Positions 1 to 8,404 of a stretch of 64,000 nucleotides of DNA are shown one piece after another; within the stretch, counting starts at the first letter, position 1; every line of letters begins with the position of its first letter. This DNA is from Martelella sp. NC20 (GTDB taxonomy: Bacteria > Pseudomonadota > Alphaproteobacteria > Rhizobiales > Rhizobiaceae), in NCBI RefSeq assembly GCF_013459645.1, contig NZ_CP054861.1:4328001-4392000 (forward strand), given 5' to 3'. The translations under genes and the position numbers were made by a program. The notes under the pieces were generated by a model. That model was not told the origin of the DNA. It saw only the letters and a list, made by a program, of their open reading frames with translations, and ran no database searches.

Positions 1-1512
1 GGCCTGGCCCTTCTCGTCGAACGCCATCACCACGGTTGCCGCGCCATAATCGCGGATGAGCTGCGCGCGCTCGATGAACTGTTCCTCGCCTTCCTTCAGC
101 GAGATCGAGTTGACCAGCGACTTGCCCTGCGCGCATTTCAGGCCGGCTTCGATGATCTCCCATTTGGAGGAGTCGATCATCAGCGGCACGCGGGAGATAT
201 CCGGCTCTGCGGCGATCAGGTTCAGATACTCGACCATCGCCTTTTGCGAATCGATCAGCCCTTCATCCATGTTGATGTCGATGATCTGCGCGCCGGCCTC
301 GACCTGATCGCGGGCAACATCGAGGGCTGCGGCATAATCGGCATTGGTGATCAGCTTGCGGAACTTGGCCGAGCCCGTGACATTGGTGCGCTCGCCGACA
401 TTGACGAAAGGAATGTCCTTCGTCAGCGTGAACGGTTCAAGGCCCGACAGCGACATGACGGCGCGATGTTCCGGCACCTCGCGCGGGGCAAAGGCGCTGA
501 CGGTGTCGCGGATGCTGGCGATGTGCTCGGGCGTGGAGCCGCAGCAGCCGCCGATGACGTTGACAAGCCCCTGCTCGGCAAACGGGCGGATCAGGGCGGC
601 CATTTCGTCCGGGTCCTGATCGTAGAGTCCGAACTCGTTCGGCAGGCCGGCATTGGGGTAGGCGCAGATATAGGTATCGGCGACGCCGGACAATTCCTGC
701 AGATGCGGCAGCATGGCATCCGCGCCAAGCGCGCAGTTGAGCCCGATGGTGAACGCGTCGGCATGCGACAGCGAGTTCCAGAATGCCGTCGGCGTCTGGC
801 CCGACAATGTGCGGCCGGAGAGATCGGTGATCGTGCCGGAAATCATCAGCGGCAGTTCGATGCCTTTTTCGCGAAACGCCTGACGCGCGGCGAACACGGC
901 CGCCTTGGCGTTCAGCGTATCGAAGATCGTCTCGATCAGGATCAGGTCGGAACCGCCATCGATAAGCCCGTTGATCTGCTCGCGATAGGCATCGCGCAAT
1001 TGATCAAAGGAAACAGCGCGGTATCCGGGATTGTTCACGTCCGGCGAAATCGACGCGGTGCGGTTTGTCGGGCCGACGGCGCCGGCCACGAACCGGCGAC
1101 GGCCGTCTTCCTTTTCGGCCCGGAGCGCCGCGCGGCGGGCAACCCGCGCGCCATCCCGGTTGAGGTCGTAGACAATCCCTTCCATCTGGTAATCGGCCTG
1201 CGCGATGCGCGTTCCCGAAAACGTGTTGGTCTCGATGATGTCGGCGCCGGCCATCGCGTAGGCGAAATGAATATCCTCCACCGCCTTCGGCTGCGACAGG
1301 ATCAGAAGGTCGTTATTGCCCTTCTGGTGGCAGGCGCAGCCGATGAAGCGGTCGCCGCGGAAATGGTCCTCATCGAAACCCAGGCCCTGGATCTGCGTCC
1401 CCATGGCGCCGTCGAGAACCAGAATGCGCTCGCGCGCGGCCTTTTCCAGCGCGGCGCGGATTTCCTTGCCATCGCGCCTGGGCGCTTCTTCCCCGAACAG
1501 GTCGTCAAACAT
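1..1512 (-). CDS. metH: Cobalamin-dependent methionine synthase, N-terminal part (C-terminus outside window)
   Basis: Methyl transfer from methyltetrahydrofolate to homocysteine in the cytoplasm. Translating the minus strand from the ATG at 1512 gives 504 open codons running off the left edge, so only about 40% of a usual ~1,250-aa MetH is present. Seen: the homocysteine-binding barrel with LDGAMGTQ near residue 33 and the zinc cysteines Cys260 (GLNCALGA), Cys323 and Cys324 (GGCCGSTP), then the start of the pterin-binding domain ([19 protein letters not shown]). The cobalamin and activation domains lie outside. An SD-like GGAG sits about 8 bases before the ATG. The leader holds a perfect palindrome, described separately, that probably controls the gene. 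No defect is visible in the part present. Confidence 0.97.
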   Translation of the reverse strand, partial: MFDDLFGEEAPRRDGKEIRAALEKAARERILVLDGAMGTQIQGLGFDEDHFRGDRFIGCACHQKGNNDLLILSQPKAVEDIHFAYAMAGADIIETNTFSGTRIAQADYQMEGIVYDLNRDGARVARRAALRAEKEDGRRRFVAGAVGPTNRTASISPDVNNPGYRAVSFDQLRDAYREQINGLIDGGSDLILIETIFDTLNAKAAVFAARQAFREKGIELPLMISGTITDLSGRTLSGQTPTAFWNSLSHADAFTIGLNCALGADAMLPHLQELSGVADTYICAYPNAGLPNEFGLYDQDPDEMAALIRPFAEQGLVNVIGGCCGSTPEHIASIRDTVSAFAPREVPEHRAVMSLSGLEPFTLTKDIPFVNVGERTNVTGSAKFRKLITNADYAAALDVARDQVEAGAQIIDINMDEGLIDSQKAMVEYLNLIAAEPDISRVPLMIDSSKWEIIEAGLKCAQGKSLVNSISLKEGEEQFIERAQLIRDYGAATVVMAFDEKGQA

Positions 1513-1544
1513 CAATCATCTCCAGAATTTGAAGCCATGAGATC

Positions 1545-1564
1545 ACATAAAGATATCTTTATGT
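1545..1564. promoter_or_regulatory. Perfect 20-bp palindrome upstream of metH, probable operator
   Basis: The two halves ACATAAAGAT and ATCTTTATGT are exact reverse complements, centred 42 bp upstream of the metH start codon in an AT-rich island within GC-rich DNA. Position and perfect symmetry fit a dimeric repressor site. Methionine-cycle genes of many Proteobacteria are controlled by ArsR-family regulators such as SahR that bind AT-rich palindromes; assigning this site to that family is inference. No such regulator gene is in the window. Confidence 0.7.
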
Positions 1565-1707
1565 CAACATATAGCGGCTGAAATCAGGACGTCCAGCGCG
1601 CGGCGCTCCGTGTCACCTGTGTGTTTCATTCTTTGCGCATGATCAAGGACGATGCAAATCAGAATTGTGATGACGCCGAGAGCGCGATATACCTTAATCA
1701 ATCGACA

Positions 1708-1728
1708 CACGCCGGGATTGCCGGCGTG
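1708..1728 (+). other. Hairpin in the leader of the AGE-family isomerase gene
   Basis: Arms CACGCCGG and CCGGCGTG pair perfectly across a 5-base loop, 43 bp before the ATG of the downstream gene. It has no T-run, so it is not a standard terminator for either flanking gene. It could affect mRNA stability or be chance in GC-rich DNA. Confidence 0.3.
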
Positions 1729-1771
1729 CCTGCATGGGCCGGGCCTGGCCGCACGAAAGGGAGGATTTGCC

Positions 1772-3028
1772 ATGAAGCCGAAGATCAACACGCTGGTCGC
1801 ACCGCCGCGCTGGATCAAGAGGCCCTATCACCGAGAATGGCTGATGCAGCAGGCGAACAACCTCTTCGACTACTTCCAGTACCGTTCGGTCAATCCCAAG
1901 GGCGGGTTTTACGAATTCGACAAGGACGGAAGGCCGACCGGCGGCGACAATCCCGTGCGCGGCATCCACACCACCACCCGCATGGTCCACTGCATGGCGA
2001 TCGGCCATCTTCTGGGCCGGCCGGGCTGCGACGACCTGATGGACCACGGCATGAACTATCTGTGGGAGCATCATCGCGACAAGCAGCATGGCGGCTATTT
2101 CTGGCAGATCGACAATAACGGCCCGCTCGCCAACCCCACCAAGCAGGCCTATGGCCATGCCTTCGTGCTGCTCGCCGCCTCCTCCGCCAAATTCGCCGGC
2201 CATCCGCTGGCCGACGCGATGATCGCCGACGTCACCGAGGTGATCAACACCCGCTTCTGGGAAGAGAAGCATGGCGCGGTTGCCGAGGAATTCGAGACCG
2301 ACTGGACGCCAGTGCCCGGCTATCGCGGCCAGAACTGCAACATGCACATGACCGAAGCGCTGATGGAAGCCTATGAGGTGACCGGCAATGTCGAATACCT
2401 CGCCAAGGCCAAGCGCATCGCCGAGCTGATCATCAAGAAGCACGCAGTCTCGTGCGAATACCGCGTGGCCGAGCATTTCACCGAAGACTGGCAGATCGAC
2501 TACAATTATTCCGGCAACGAGATGTTCCGGCCCGCCGGCACCACGCCCGGCCACTGGCTCGAATGGACCCGGCTTCTGCTCCAGCTCTACACGCTGACCG
2601 GGCGCTCGCACGAATGGATGCCGAAAGCCGCGCGCGAATTGTTCGTGTCCGCCTTCAAATACGGTTGGGACTTCGAAAAGCGCGGCATCTTCTACACGCT
2701 CGACTGGAACAACCAGCCCAGGAACCGGGCAAAGCTGTGGTGGCCGCATGCCGAGGGCATCGGCGCCACCCACTTCCTGACGGCCAATTTCGGCGAGGAC
2801 ATGCATATGTATGCCTATCGCAAGCAGTGGAGCTTCATCGCCAACCACCTGCTCGATCATGAAAAGGGCGGCTGGCATGAGGAATTGTCGGAGGATCTGG
2901 TCCCACAATCCACGCTGTTTGCCGGCAAGAGCGACATCTATCACGCGCTTCAGGCCTGCCTCATTCCGCTCTATCCCGCCGTTGGCAGCCTGCCGGAGAT
3001 GATCTTCCGCGACGTCAAGCAGCCCTGA
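1772..3028 (+). CDS. AGE-family sugar epimerase/isomerase (mannose isomerase-like)
   Basis: 418-aa cytosolic enzyme of the N-acylglucosamine 2-epimerase superfamily, an (alpha/alpha)6 barrel that interconverts free aldoses and ketoses or C2 epimers. Landmarks: [11 protein letters not shown] (~67), [12 protein letters not shown] (~127), [15 protein letters not shown] (~188), PGHWLEW (~253) and LWWPHAEG (~317); the conserved Arg, His and Glu residues line the active site in this family. The chosen ATG follows AAAGGGAGG with good spacing; an upstream in-frame extension to 1652 has no such signal. Homologues in rhizobia are called mannose isomerase, but YihS-type sulfoquinovose isomerases and GlcNAc epimerases share the fold, so the substrate is uncertain. 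It is divergent from metH and has no obvious partner. Confidence 0.88.
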   Translation: MKPKINTLVAPPRWIKRPYHREWLMQQANNLFDYFQYRSVNPKGGFYEFDKDGRPTGGDNPVRGIHTTTRMVHCMAIGHLLGRPGCDDLMDHGMNYLWEHHRDKQHGGYFWQIDNNGPLANPTKQAYGHAFVLLAASSAKFAGHPLADAMIADVTEVINTRFWEEKHGAVAEEFETDWTPVPGYRGQNCNMHMTEALMEAYEVTGNVEYLAKAKRIAELIIKKHAVSCEYRVAEHFTEDWQIDYNYSGNEMFRPAGTTPGHWLEWTRLLLQLYTLTGRSHEWMPKAARELFVSAFKYGWDFEKRGIFYTLDWNNQPRNRAKLWWPHAEGIGATHFLTANFGEDMHMYAYRKQWSFIANHLLDHEKGGWHEELSEDLVPQSTLFAGKSDIYHALQACLIPLYPAVGSLPEMIFRDVKQP

Positions 3029-3111
3029 CATCTTCGCACGGACTGAATGATTGCGGGCCGGCGCGGCCCGTTCTATATAACGCTGCATCATTCCTATCGA
3101 AGGACGAGACC

Positions 3112-4038
3112 ATGGCAGCGAAAATCTTCATCGACGGCGAACACGGCACAACGGGCCTGCAGATCCGCACCCGCATGGAAAGCCGCCGCGACGTCGAAAT
3201 GCTGTCGATCCCGCATGAGGAACGGCGCAATGCGGCGATGCGCGAGGACATGCTCAACAGCGCCGATATCGCGATCCTGTGCCTGCCGGATGACGCTTCC
3301 AGAGAGGCCGTCGCGATGCTTTCGGGCAACAACAAGGTGCGCGTCATCGACACCTCGACCGCCTTCCGCACCGATCCAGAATGGGCCTATGGCTTTGCCG
3401 AGATGGACAAGGCCCAGGCCGAGCGCATCCGTTCCGCCCGCAATGTCGCCAATCCCGGCTGCTATCCGACCGGGGCCATCAGCCTGATCCGGCCGCTGCG
3501 GGCCGCCGGAATATTGCCCGACAGCTATCCCGTCACCGTCAACGCGGTCTCCGGCTATACCGGCGGCGGCAAGGCGATGATCGCGCAGATGGAGGATACC
3601 GGCCGCTACGACCATATCGACGCGCCGCATTTCCTTTACGGCCTCAACCTGAAGCACAAGCACGTGCCGGAGATGACGACCCACGGACTTCTTGCCCGCG
3701 CGCCGATCTTCTCGCCGTCCGTCGGCCGCTTCGCACAAGGCATGCTGGTGCAGGTGCCGTTTTATCTGGAAGACCTTACGGGCAACCAGACGCCGGAGAC
3801 CATCCACGCCACGCTTGCCGAATTCTATGCCGGACAGGACATCGTGCAGGTCGTGCCGCTCGAACAGAGCGCCGCGCTTCCCCGCGTCAACGCCGAGGAA
3901 CTCGCCGGCCAGGACATCATGAAGCTCTACGTGTTCGGCAGCGCCACTCACGTCAATCTGGTCGCCCAGCTCGACAATCTCGGCAAGGGCGCCTCGGGGG
4001 CCGCGGTGCAGAACATGGACCTGATGCTGTCGGCGTGA
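3112..4038 (+). CDS. argC: N-acetyl-gamma-glutamyl-phosphate reductase (type 2)
   Basis: Third step of arginine biosynthesis: NADPH-dependent reduction of N-acetyl-glutamyl phosphate to the semialdehyde. The protein is 308 aa, the short type-2 form. Seen: a glycine-rich nucleotide-binding start ([13 protein letters not shown]), the catalytic Cys117 in NPGCYPTG, and SGYTGGGK at ~146. AGGA lies about 9 bases before the ATG. It stands alone with no other arg gene beside it. Confidence 0.97.
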   Translation: MAAKIFIDGEHGTTGLQIRTRMESRRDVEMLSIPHEERRNAAMREDMLNSADIAILCLPDDASREAVAMLSGNNKVRVIDTSTAFRTDPEWAYGFAEMDKAQAERIRSARNVANPGCYPTGAISLIRPLRAAGILPDSYPVTVNAVSGYTGGGKAMIAQMEDTGRYDHIDAPHFLYGLNLKHKHVPEMTTHGLLARAPIFSPSVGRFAQGMLVQVPFYLEDLTGNQTPETIHATLAEFYAGQDIVQVVPLEQSAALPRVNAEELAGQDIMKLYVFGSATHVNLVAQLDNLGKGASGAAVQNMDLMLSA

Positions 4039-4109
4039 GGCTGCGGTCGTCACTGTTACCAAGGCTTTTCAGCATCTAATCTCCCCCCTTTGAGGCAGGG
4101 AGATGGCTT

Positions 4110-4280
4110 CGCCGCACAGCCCCCAATCTTCTCGCCCCGGAGGGGAGAGATGTCGCGACAGCGACAGTGAGGGGGGAGTCTTCCCTCGCGGACGCCCTCA
4201 TGAATTGTTATGCTGTTTCACCCTCACTGCCCCTCTCGGGGCATCTCTCCCGCAAGCGGGAGAGAATATTGGGAGCAAGC
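4110..4280. repeat. Three-hairpin mosaic intergenic repeat, copy A
   Basis: A ~165-bp element that recurs in inverted orientation near 18.7 kb. From left to right it holds GTCGC/GCGAC stems around a GACA loop, GCCCC/GGGGC around TCTC, and TCTCTCCCGC/GCGGGAGAGA around AA, bounded by CCCCCAATCTTCTCGCCCC and GGGAGCAAGC. The middle (~4175-4215) differs from the other copy while the ends match closely. It fills most of the 344-bp gap between argC and the dioxygenase gene. It resembles the palindromic mosaic elements common in Rhizobiales. Confidence 0.85.
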
Positions 4281-4382
4281 CGGACCTCCTCATTTCGTGA
4301 ACGATCCGTCGACCGGATCAACCATCGCCGTTCGCCCCATGCCTCGCTATATTGCCAACACGCAATCAGCGAGGTTTCCGTC

Positions 4383-5216
4383 ATGTCACAACAAACGCGC
4401 CTTCCCGTCCTGTTCATCCCCCACGGGGGCGGTCCCTGGCCGTTCATGCAGGGGCCGGAAGGCAATCTTCCCGATGACGATCCGTGGAAAGAGCTGGAAA
4501 TTTTCCTGAAGAGCATCGATGCCATGATCGGTCGGCGCCCGAAGGCGGTTCTGGTGATTTCCGCGCATTGGGAAAAGGTCGACAAGCTCACGGTCTCGAC
4601 GGCGTCCAACCCGCCAATGCTGTTCGACTATTACGGCTTTCCGCCCCACACCTATAAGCTCGACTACCCCGCCCCCGGCTCGCCGTTCATCGCCGAGCAT
4701 GTCCGCGACGTCCTGCGCGCGGCCGGCATTGAAACGGCGGCGGATGCCGAACGCGGCTTCGACCACGGCGTCTTCATCCCGTTCATGATGATCTATCCGC
4801 ATGCGGATGTGCCGGTGATCATGATGTCGCTCGATCCGGACCTTACGGCCGAAACCCATTTTCGGGTCGGACAGGCGCTGGAAGGCCTGCGGGACGAGGA
4901 TATCCTGATCGTGGGTTCAGGCCTTTCCTATCACAATATGCGCATGTTCGGCCGCAGGGACGTCGAACATGAACAGGCAGCAACCCGCTTCGACGACTGG
5001 CTGACGGAGGCGGTGGCGATCGAAAACCCGGTCGCGCGCGCCGAAAGACTGGCCGAGTGGAAAGACAACCCCGATGCCCGCGCCGCCCATGTACCCGACC
5101 ACGACCATCTCGTACCGGTGTTTGCCGCCGCGGGCGCCGCCGGTCCGGATGCCGGCGAACGCATCTTCCGGGGCAGCTTTCTCGGCAAGCCCTATTCGGC
5201 CTACCGCTTCGGCTGA
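4383..5216 (+). CDS. DODA-type extradiol ring-cleavage dioxygenase (LigB superfamily)
   Basis: 277-aa protein of the class III extradiol dioxygenase/4,5-DOPA dioxygenase family, related to E. coli YgiD. These are cytosolic metal-dependent enzymes that open catechol-type rings. Metal-site candidates are His14 (FIPHGGGPWPF), His62 (ISAHWE) and His128 (GFDHGVFIP), with a late HDHLVPV motif. The ATG at 4383 gives the usual family N-terminus (SQQTRLPVLFIPHGG); a longer frame from 4167 runs through the upstream repeat and is unlikely. SD support is weak (GAGG about 7 bases upstream). The natural substrate is unknown for most bacterial members. Confidence 0.9.
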   Translation: MSQQTRLPVLFIPHGGGPWPFMQGPEGNLPDDDPWKELEIFLKSIDAMIGRRPKAVLVISAHWEKVDKLTVSTASNPPMLFDYYGFPPHTYKLDYPAPGSPFIAEHVRDVLRAAGIETAADAERGFDHGVFIPFMMIYPHADVPVIMMSLDPDLTAETHFRVGQALEGLRDEDILIVGSGLSYHNMRMFGRRDVEHEQAATRFDDWLTEAVAIENPVARAERLAEWKDNPDARAAHVPDHDHLVPVFAAAGAAGPDAGERIFRGSFLGKPYSAYRFG

Positions 5217-5223
5217 GCCCTAT

Positions 5224-6312
5224 CTATGCAAGTTCGAAGCGCGGCGCGCGGTAACCGCGCAGATGGGCGGTGACGATGATCAGCACGATGATCGCCATCG
5301 CCTGATGCGTAAGCGCGATCGGAAGCGGCATCATCGTCACCAGCGTGACAATCCCGATCGCGGCCTGGATGATCACGGCAACAAGCAGGATCAGCGCGCC
5401 GCGGGCATGCTGGGACAGTTCCAGGTCGAGCCCGCGCGAAACGGCGCTGCGCCATTCGATGACGAAATGCATGAGCGCCAGCGCCAGCAGACCGTAGCCG
5501 CCGCAGCGATGGGCGAACTGCACCGTTTTCGGGTTTTCGAAGAAATTGATCCAGCCCGGCTGGTGCAGGAGCAGGCCGCCGGGCACGAGCGCGCCATCCA
5601 TCAGCGGCCAGGTGTTGTAGGAAAGGCCGGCATCGAGACCCGCCACCAGCGCGCCGAGATAGAGCTGCACGAAGGTCGCGACCAGCAGAAGTGCCGCAAG
5701 CCAGTGCGCGCCGCCGACATGCTCATGCTTGCGCGGCGCAAGCCCGCGACCGATATAGACACATGAGGCGATGATCAGACAGGCCATGATCAGGTGCACC
5801 GCGAGACGGTACTGGCTGACATCGGTGCGCTCCGAAAGGCCGGAGGACACCATCCACCAGCCGATGAAGCCCTGAAACCCGCCGAGCGCCAGAACGCCGA
5901 CAAGCGGCAGACCCAGCCCCTTGGGCAGCCGTCCGGAGACCCAGAACAGCAACAACGGCACCGCGAAGATCAGCCCTACGCCGCGGGCCAGAAGCCGGTG
6001 CGCCCATTCCCACCAGAACAGGCCCTGGAACTCAGCAAGGGACATACCCTTGTTTACAAGCTGGTATTCGGGAATACGCTTGTAAAGCTCGAACTCTTCC
6101 TGCCACTGAGACAAATTGAGCGGCGGTATAACGCCATGCAGCGGCTTCCACTCGGTGATGGACAACCCGGAATGGGTCAGGCGCGTCGCCCCGCCGACGA
6201 TCACGAGACAGAACAGCACCAGCACCACGAAATAAAGCCAGCCGCGCACCATGGCGGCGTTGAACCGCAATTCGTCCTCGCTCCACGCGATGTTTCTTCC
6301 AAACGCCATCAT
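5224..6312 (-). CDS. ctaA: Heme A synthase (COX15/CtaA)
   Basis: Inner-membrane enzyme converting heme O to heme A for aa3-type cytochrome oxidase. About 362 aa with eight predicted hydrophobic segments and heme-ligand-type histidines in WEWAHRLLARG, AVHLIMA, AHRCGGY and ALTHQAM. The start at 6312 (ATG ATG, chosen as first) follows GGAGCAGGA; an upstream ATG at 6369 would add 19 polar residues with no SD. The stop lies 7 bp from the end of the convergent dioxygenase gene. The DUF2842 gene is divergent, an arrangement usual in rhizobia. An SCO-family copper protein gene lies far away at the right edge. Confidence 0.95.
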   Translation of the reverse strand: MMAFGRNIAWSEDELRFNAAMVRGWLYFVVLVLFCLVIVGGATRLTHSGLSITEWKPLHGVIPPLNLSQWQEEFELYKRIPEYQLVNKGMSLAEFQGLFWWEWAHRLLARGVGLIFAVPLLLFWVSGRLPKGLGLPLVGVLALGGFQGFIGWWMVSSGLSERTDVSQYRLAVHLIMACLIIASCVYIGRGLAPRKHEHVGGAHWLAALLLVATFVQLYLGALVAGLDAGLSYNTWPLMDGALVPGGLLLHQPGWINFFENPKTVQFAHRCGGYGLLALALMHFVIEWRSAVSRGLDLELSQHARGALILLVAVIIQAAIGIVTLVTMMPLPIALTHQAMAIIVLIIVTAHLRGYRAPRFELA

Positions 6313-6422
6313 TCCTGCTCCGCTCGCTTTGCCATTTGCGCCGATCCGGCTTACATAGCCGCACTTCACACCTGCCGCTCAACGGCTTAATCTCGATCAC
6401 TCTTAAGGGGGGAATTGTCGCC

Positions 6423-6638
6423 GTGCCAGTCAGATTGCGCAAATTTATCGGGACGATCGCGATCGTCACCCTCGTCATCGTCTATGCACTGACGGCTACC
6501 ATGCTGGCAACCGTCGTGCTCGACGGCCGTTCCGCAGGCGCCGCCCTGATCTATTTCATCCTGACCGGCCTGTTGTGGATCATCCCGGCGATGTTCATCA
6601 TCAAGTGGATGGCGGGTCCGCCGGCCAATCGCGGATGA
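6423..6638 (+). CDS. DUF2842 small membrane protein
   Basis: 71-aa protein with a basic start (PVRLRKFIGT) and two hydrophobic segments (~11-28 and ~41-60), so a two-helix inner-membrane protein. It matches the short alphaproteobacterial DUF2842 family often found divergent from ctaA. GTG start, chosen because GGGGGA lies about 10 bases upstream and because the frame upstream reads into the ctaA promoter. Its role is unknown; proximity to ctaA suggests, but does not show, a link to respiratory-chain assembly. Confidence 0.8.
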   Translation: MPVRLRKFIGTIAIVTLVIVYALTATMLATVVLDGRSAGAALIYFILTGLLWIIPAMFIIKWMAGPPANRG

Positions 6639-6732
6639 ATGTCGCAGTAACTATTGCGTGTTGCACGGAACCGTCGAAGATTTGGCACATTGAACATGGT
6701 ATGACACCACCTCAACTTCACGGAAGGCTTCG

Positions 6733-7023
6733 ATGACAACACCGCATCAAATCCGCGCTGCCCGCGCGCTTCTGGGACTATCGCGCAATCAGGCAGCCCG
6801 GCTCGCCGGCATTGACCGCAACCTTTTGCTGCAGGCGGAAGACGAAACGGCCGAGCGCGATCTCGCCGTCTTCGACGGGCTGGAAAAGACCTTCGTCAAA
6901 CAGGGCGTGGTCTTCATCGAGGACGGTGAGGACGGTTTCGGCCCCGGCGTCCGGCTGAAACAGCAGATCGGCCATTGCAGCGGCATCCGGCCGGAAAACC
7001 TGAATTCCGCCAATGACGGTTGA
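6733..7023 (+). CDS. Small XRE-type helix-turn-helix protein
   Basis: 96 aa. The first ~60 residues form a Cro/C1-type helix-turn-helix (QIRAARALLGLSRNQAARLAGIDRNLLLQAE), followed by a short conserved tail (GVVFIEDG...GPGVRLK) typical of a large family of tiny rhizobial XRE proteins. It has no separate sensor domain. GGAAGG precedes the ATG. Likely a DNA-binding transcriptional regulator; targets unknown. Confidence 0.8.
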   Translation: MTTPHQIRAARALLGLSRNQAARLAGIDRNLLLQAEDETAERDLAVFDGLEKTFVKQGVVFIEDGEDGFGPGVRLKQQIGHCSGIRPENLNSANDG

Positions 7024-7031
7024 GCGTATTT

Positions 7032-7066
7032 GCGGCGAAGAAACGGGATTGCAATCCTGTCGCCGC
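7032..7066. terminator. Hairpin between convergent XRE and ackA genes, possible terminator
   Basis: Outer arms GCGGCGA and TCGCCGC pair perfectly, and the loop contains the palindrome GGATTGCAATCC. It lies just past the XRE stop codon and 45 bp past the ackA stop on the other strand. No T-run follows, so terminator function is uncertain. Confidence 0.4.
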
Positions 7067-7110
7067 GACGAAATGTAGCGGACGTCCTTTACGGGCAGGC
7101 ACGGCGGTGA

Positions 7111-8313
7111 TCACGCCGCCGCGTCGCCATGCTCCCTCTCCCCGATCACCCGCGCGGTCTGCCTGGCCAGCACCACTTCCTCATCCGTCGGAATGATGCG
7201 CATCTCGATGCGGCTTTCCGGCGCGGAGATGATGGCGGCATTGGCGGCGTTGGCCTCCTCATCGAGGATCACCCCGATCCAGGCAAGCCGGTCGCAGATC
7301 ATCTTGCGGATCACGGCCGAGTTCTCGCCGATGCCTGCGGTAAATACCAGCGCGTCCATCCCCTCCATGCTCGCCGCCATGGATGCGATTTCGCGGGTGG
7401 CGGAAAACACGTAAAGCGCGATCGCCTGGGCGGCATGCGGATCGTCGCTGGCAAGCAGCGTGCGCAGGTCCGGCGAAATGCCCGAAACGCCAAGCAGGCC
7501 GGAATCGTAATAGAGCATGTGCTTGAGATCGGCCGGCGAAAGCCCCTCGGTCTCTATCAGCGCCAGCACCAGTCCGGGATCGACAGTGCCGGAGCGCGTC
7601 CCCATCATCAGGCCGCCAAGCGGCGTCATGCCCATCGTGGTATCGACCGCCTTGCCGTTGCGCATGGCGCACAGGCTGGAGCCGTTGCCGAGATGCGCGA
7701 CCACGCAGCGCTTGCGCGCGAGATAGTCGGAAATGCCGCGCAGCCGCTCGGCGATATAGGTGTAGGACAGCCCATGAAAGCCGAACCGGCGATAGCCCTT
7801 GTCGCCATATTTGCGCGGGATCGGATAACGCGCGGCGCGCTCGTCGATATTGACGTGGAAGGCGGTGTCGAAACAGGCAACCTGCGGCAGGTCGGGCCGG
7901 ATTTTCCGGAACAGCTTGACCGAGGCGAGATTGGCGGGCTGATGCAGCGGCCCCATCGGCACCAGGGTCTCCAGATAGTCGAGAACCGCATCGTCGAGCA
8001 ACACCGGCGCCGAAAACCGCTCACCGCCATGCAGGATGCGATGGCCGACGGCGCGCAGCGGATTGTTGACGGTATAGGGCACGATGATCTCGAAAATACG
8101 CCCGAGCATGTCCTCGCGCATATTGTCTTCGAGCACCAGGTCGAAATCGGCGATTTCCTTGCCGCTCGCCTCCTTCACCGCAAGATGCGGCGTGGCGTTG
8201 AGACCGTCGAACTGGCCGCGCAGGATGAGCGAAAACTGCTCGCCATGCACTTCGTAGAGACGAAATTTCAGGCTGGAAGAACCGGCGTTCAGCGCCAGGA
8301 TGCTGCCGTTCAT
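7111..8313 (-). CDS. ackA: Acetate kinase
   Basis: 400-aa ASKHA-fold kinase: acetyl phosphate + ADP <-> acetate + ATP. Seen: LNAGSSSLKF at the N-terminus, GHRILHGGERF (~92), FDTAFH (~146), RRFGFHGLSY (~173), HLGNGSS (~203), TRSGTVDPG (~237) and FTAGIGENS (~325). The start at 8313 is preceded by GGAAAG. It lies 91 bp downstream of xfp in the same direction, which makes it the ATP-yielding second step of a phosphoketolase pathway. No phosphotransacetylase gene is beside it. Confidence 0.97.
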   Translation of the reverse strand: MNGSILALNAGSSSLKFRLYEVHGEQFSLILRGQFDGLNATPHLAVKEASGKEIADFDLVLEDNMREDMLGRIFEIIVPYTVNNPLRAVGHRILHGGERFSAPVLLDDAVLDYLETLVPMGPLHQPANLASVKLFRKIRPDLPQVACFDTAFHVNIDERAARYPIPRKYGDKGYRRFGFHGLSYTYIAERLRGISDYLARKRCVVAHLGNGSSLCAMRNGKAVDTTMGMTPLGGLMMGTRSGTVDPGLVLALIETEGLSPADLKHMLYYDSGLLGVSGISPDLRTLLASDDPHAAQAIALYVFSATREIASMAASMEGMDALVFTAGIGENSAVIRKMICDRLAWIGVILDEEANAANAAIISAPESRIEMRIIPTDEEVVLARQTARVIGEREHGDAAA

Positions 8314-8404
8314 AATGACTTTCCATACTATGCGCACACCGCCGCCGGGCAAGGCAGGAAAGGCCCGTCCCCGACGGCGGCATGCTTGTTATCTGGTCCC
8401 CGGA

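Noticed and set aside
1694..3091. A 465-codon minus-strand frame over the AGE-family gene.
   Set aside because: It is antisense to a full-length conserved enzyme with its own SD, and the translation is histidine/glycine-rich with no recognisable domain.
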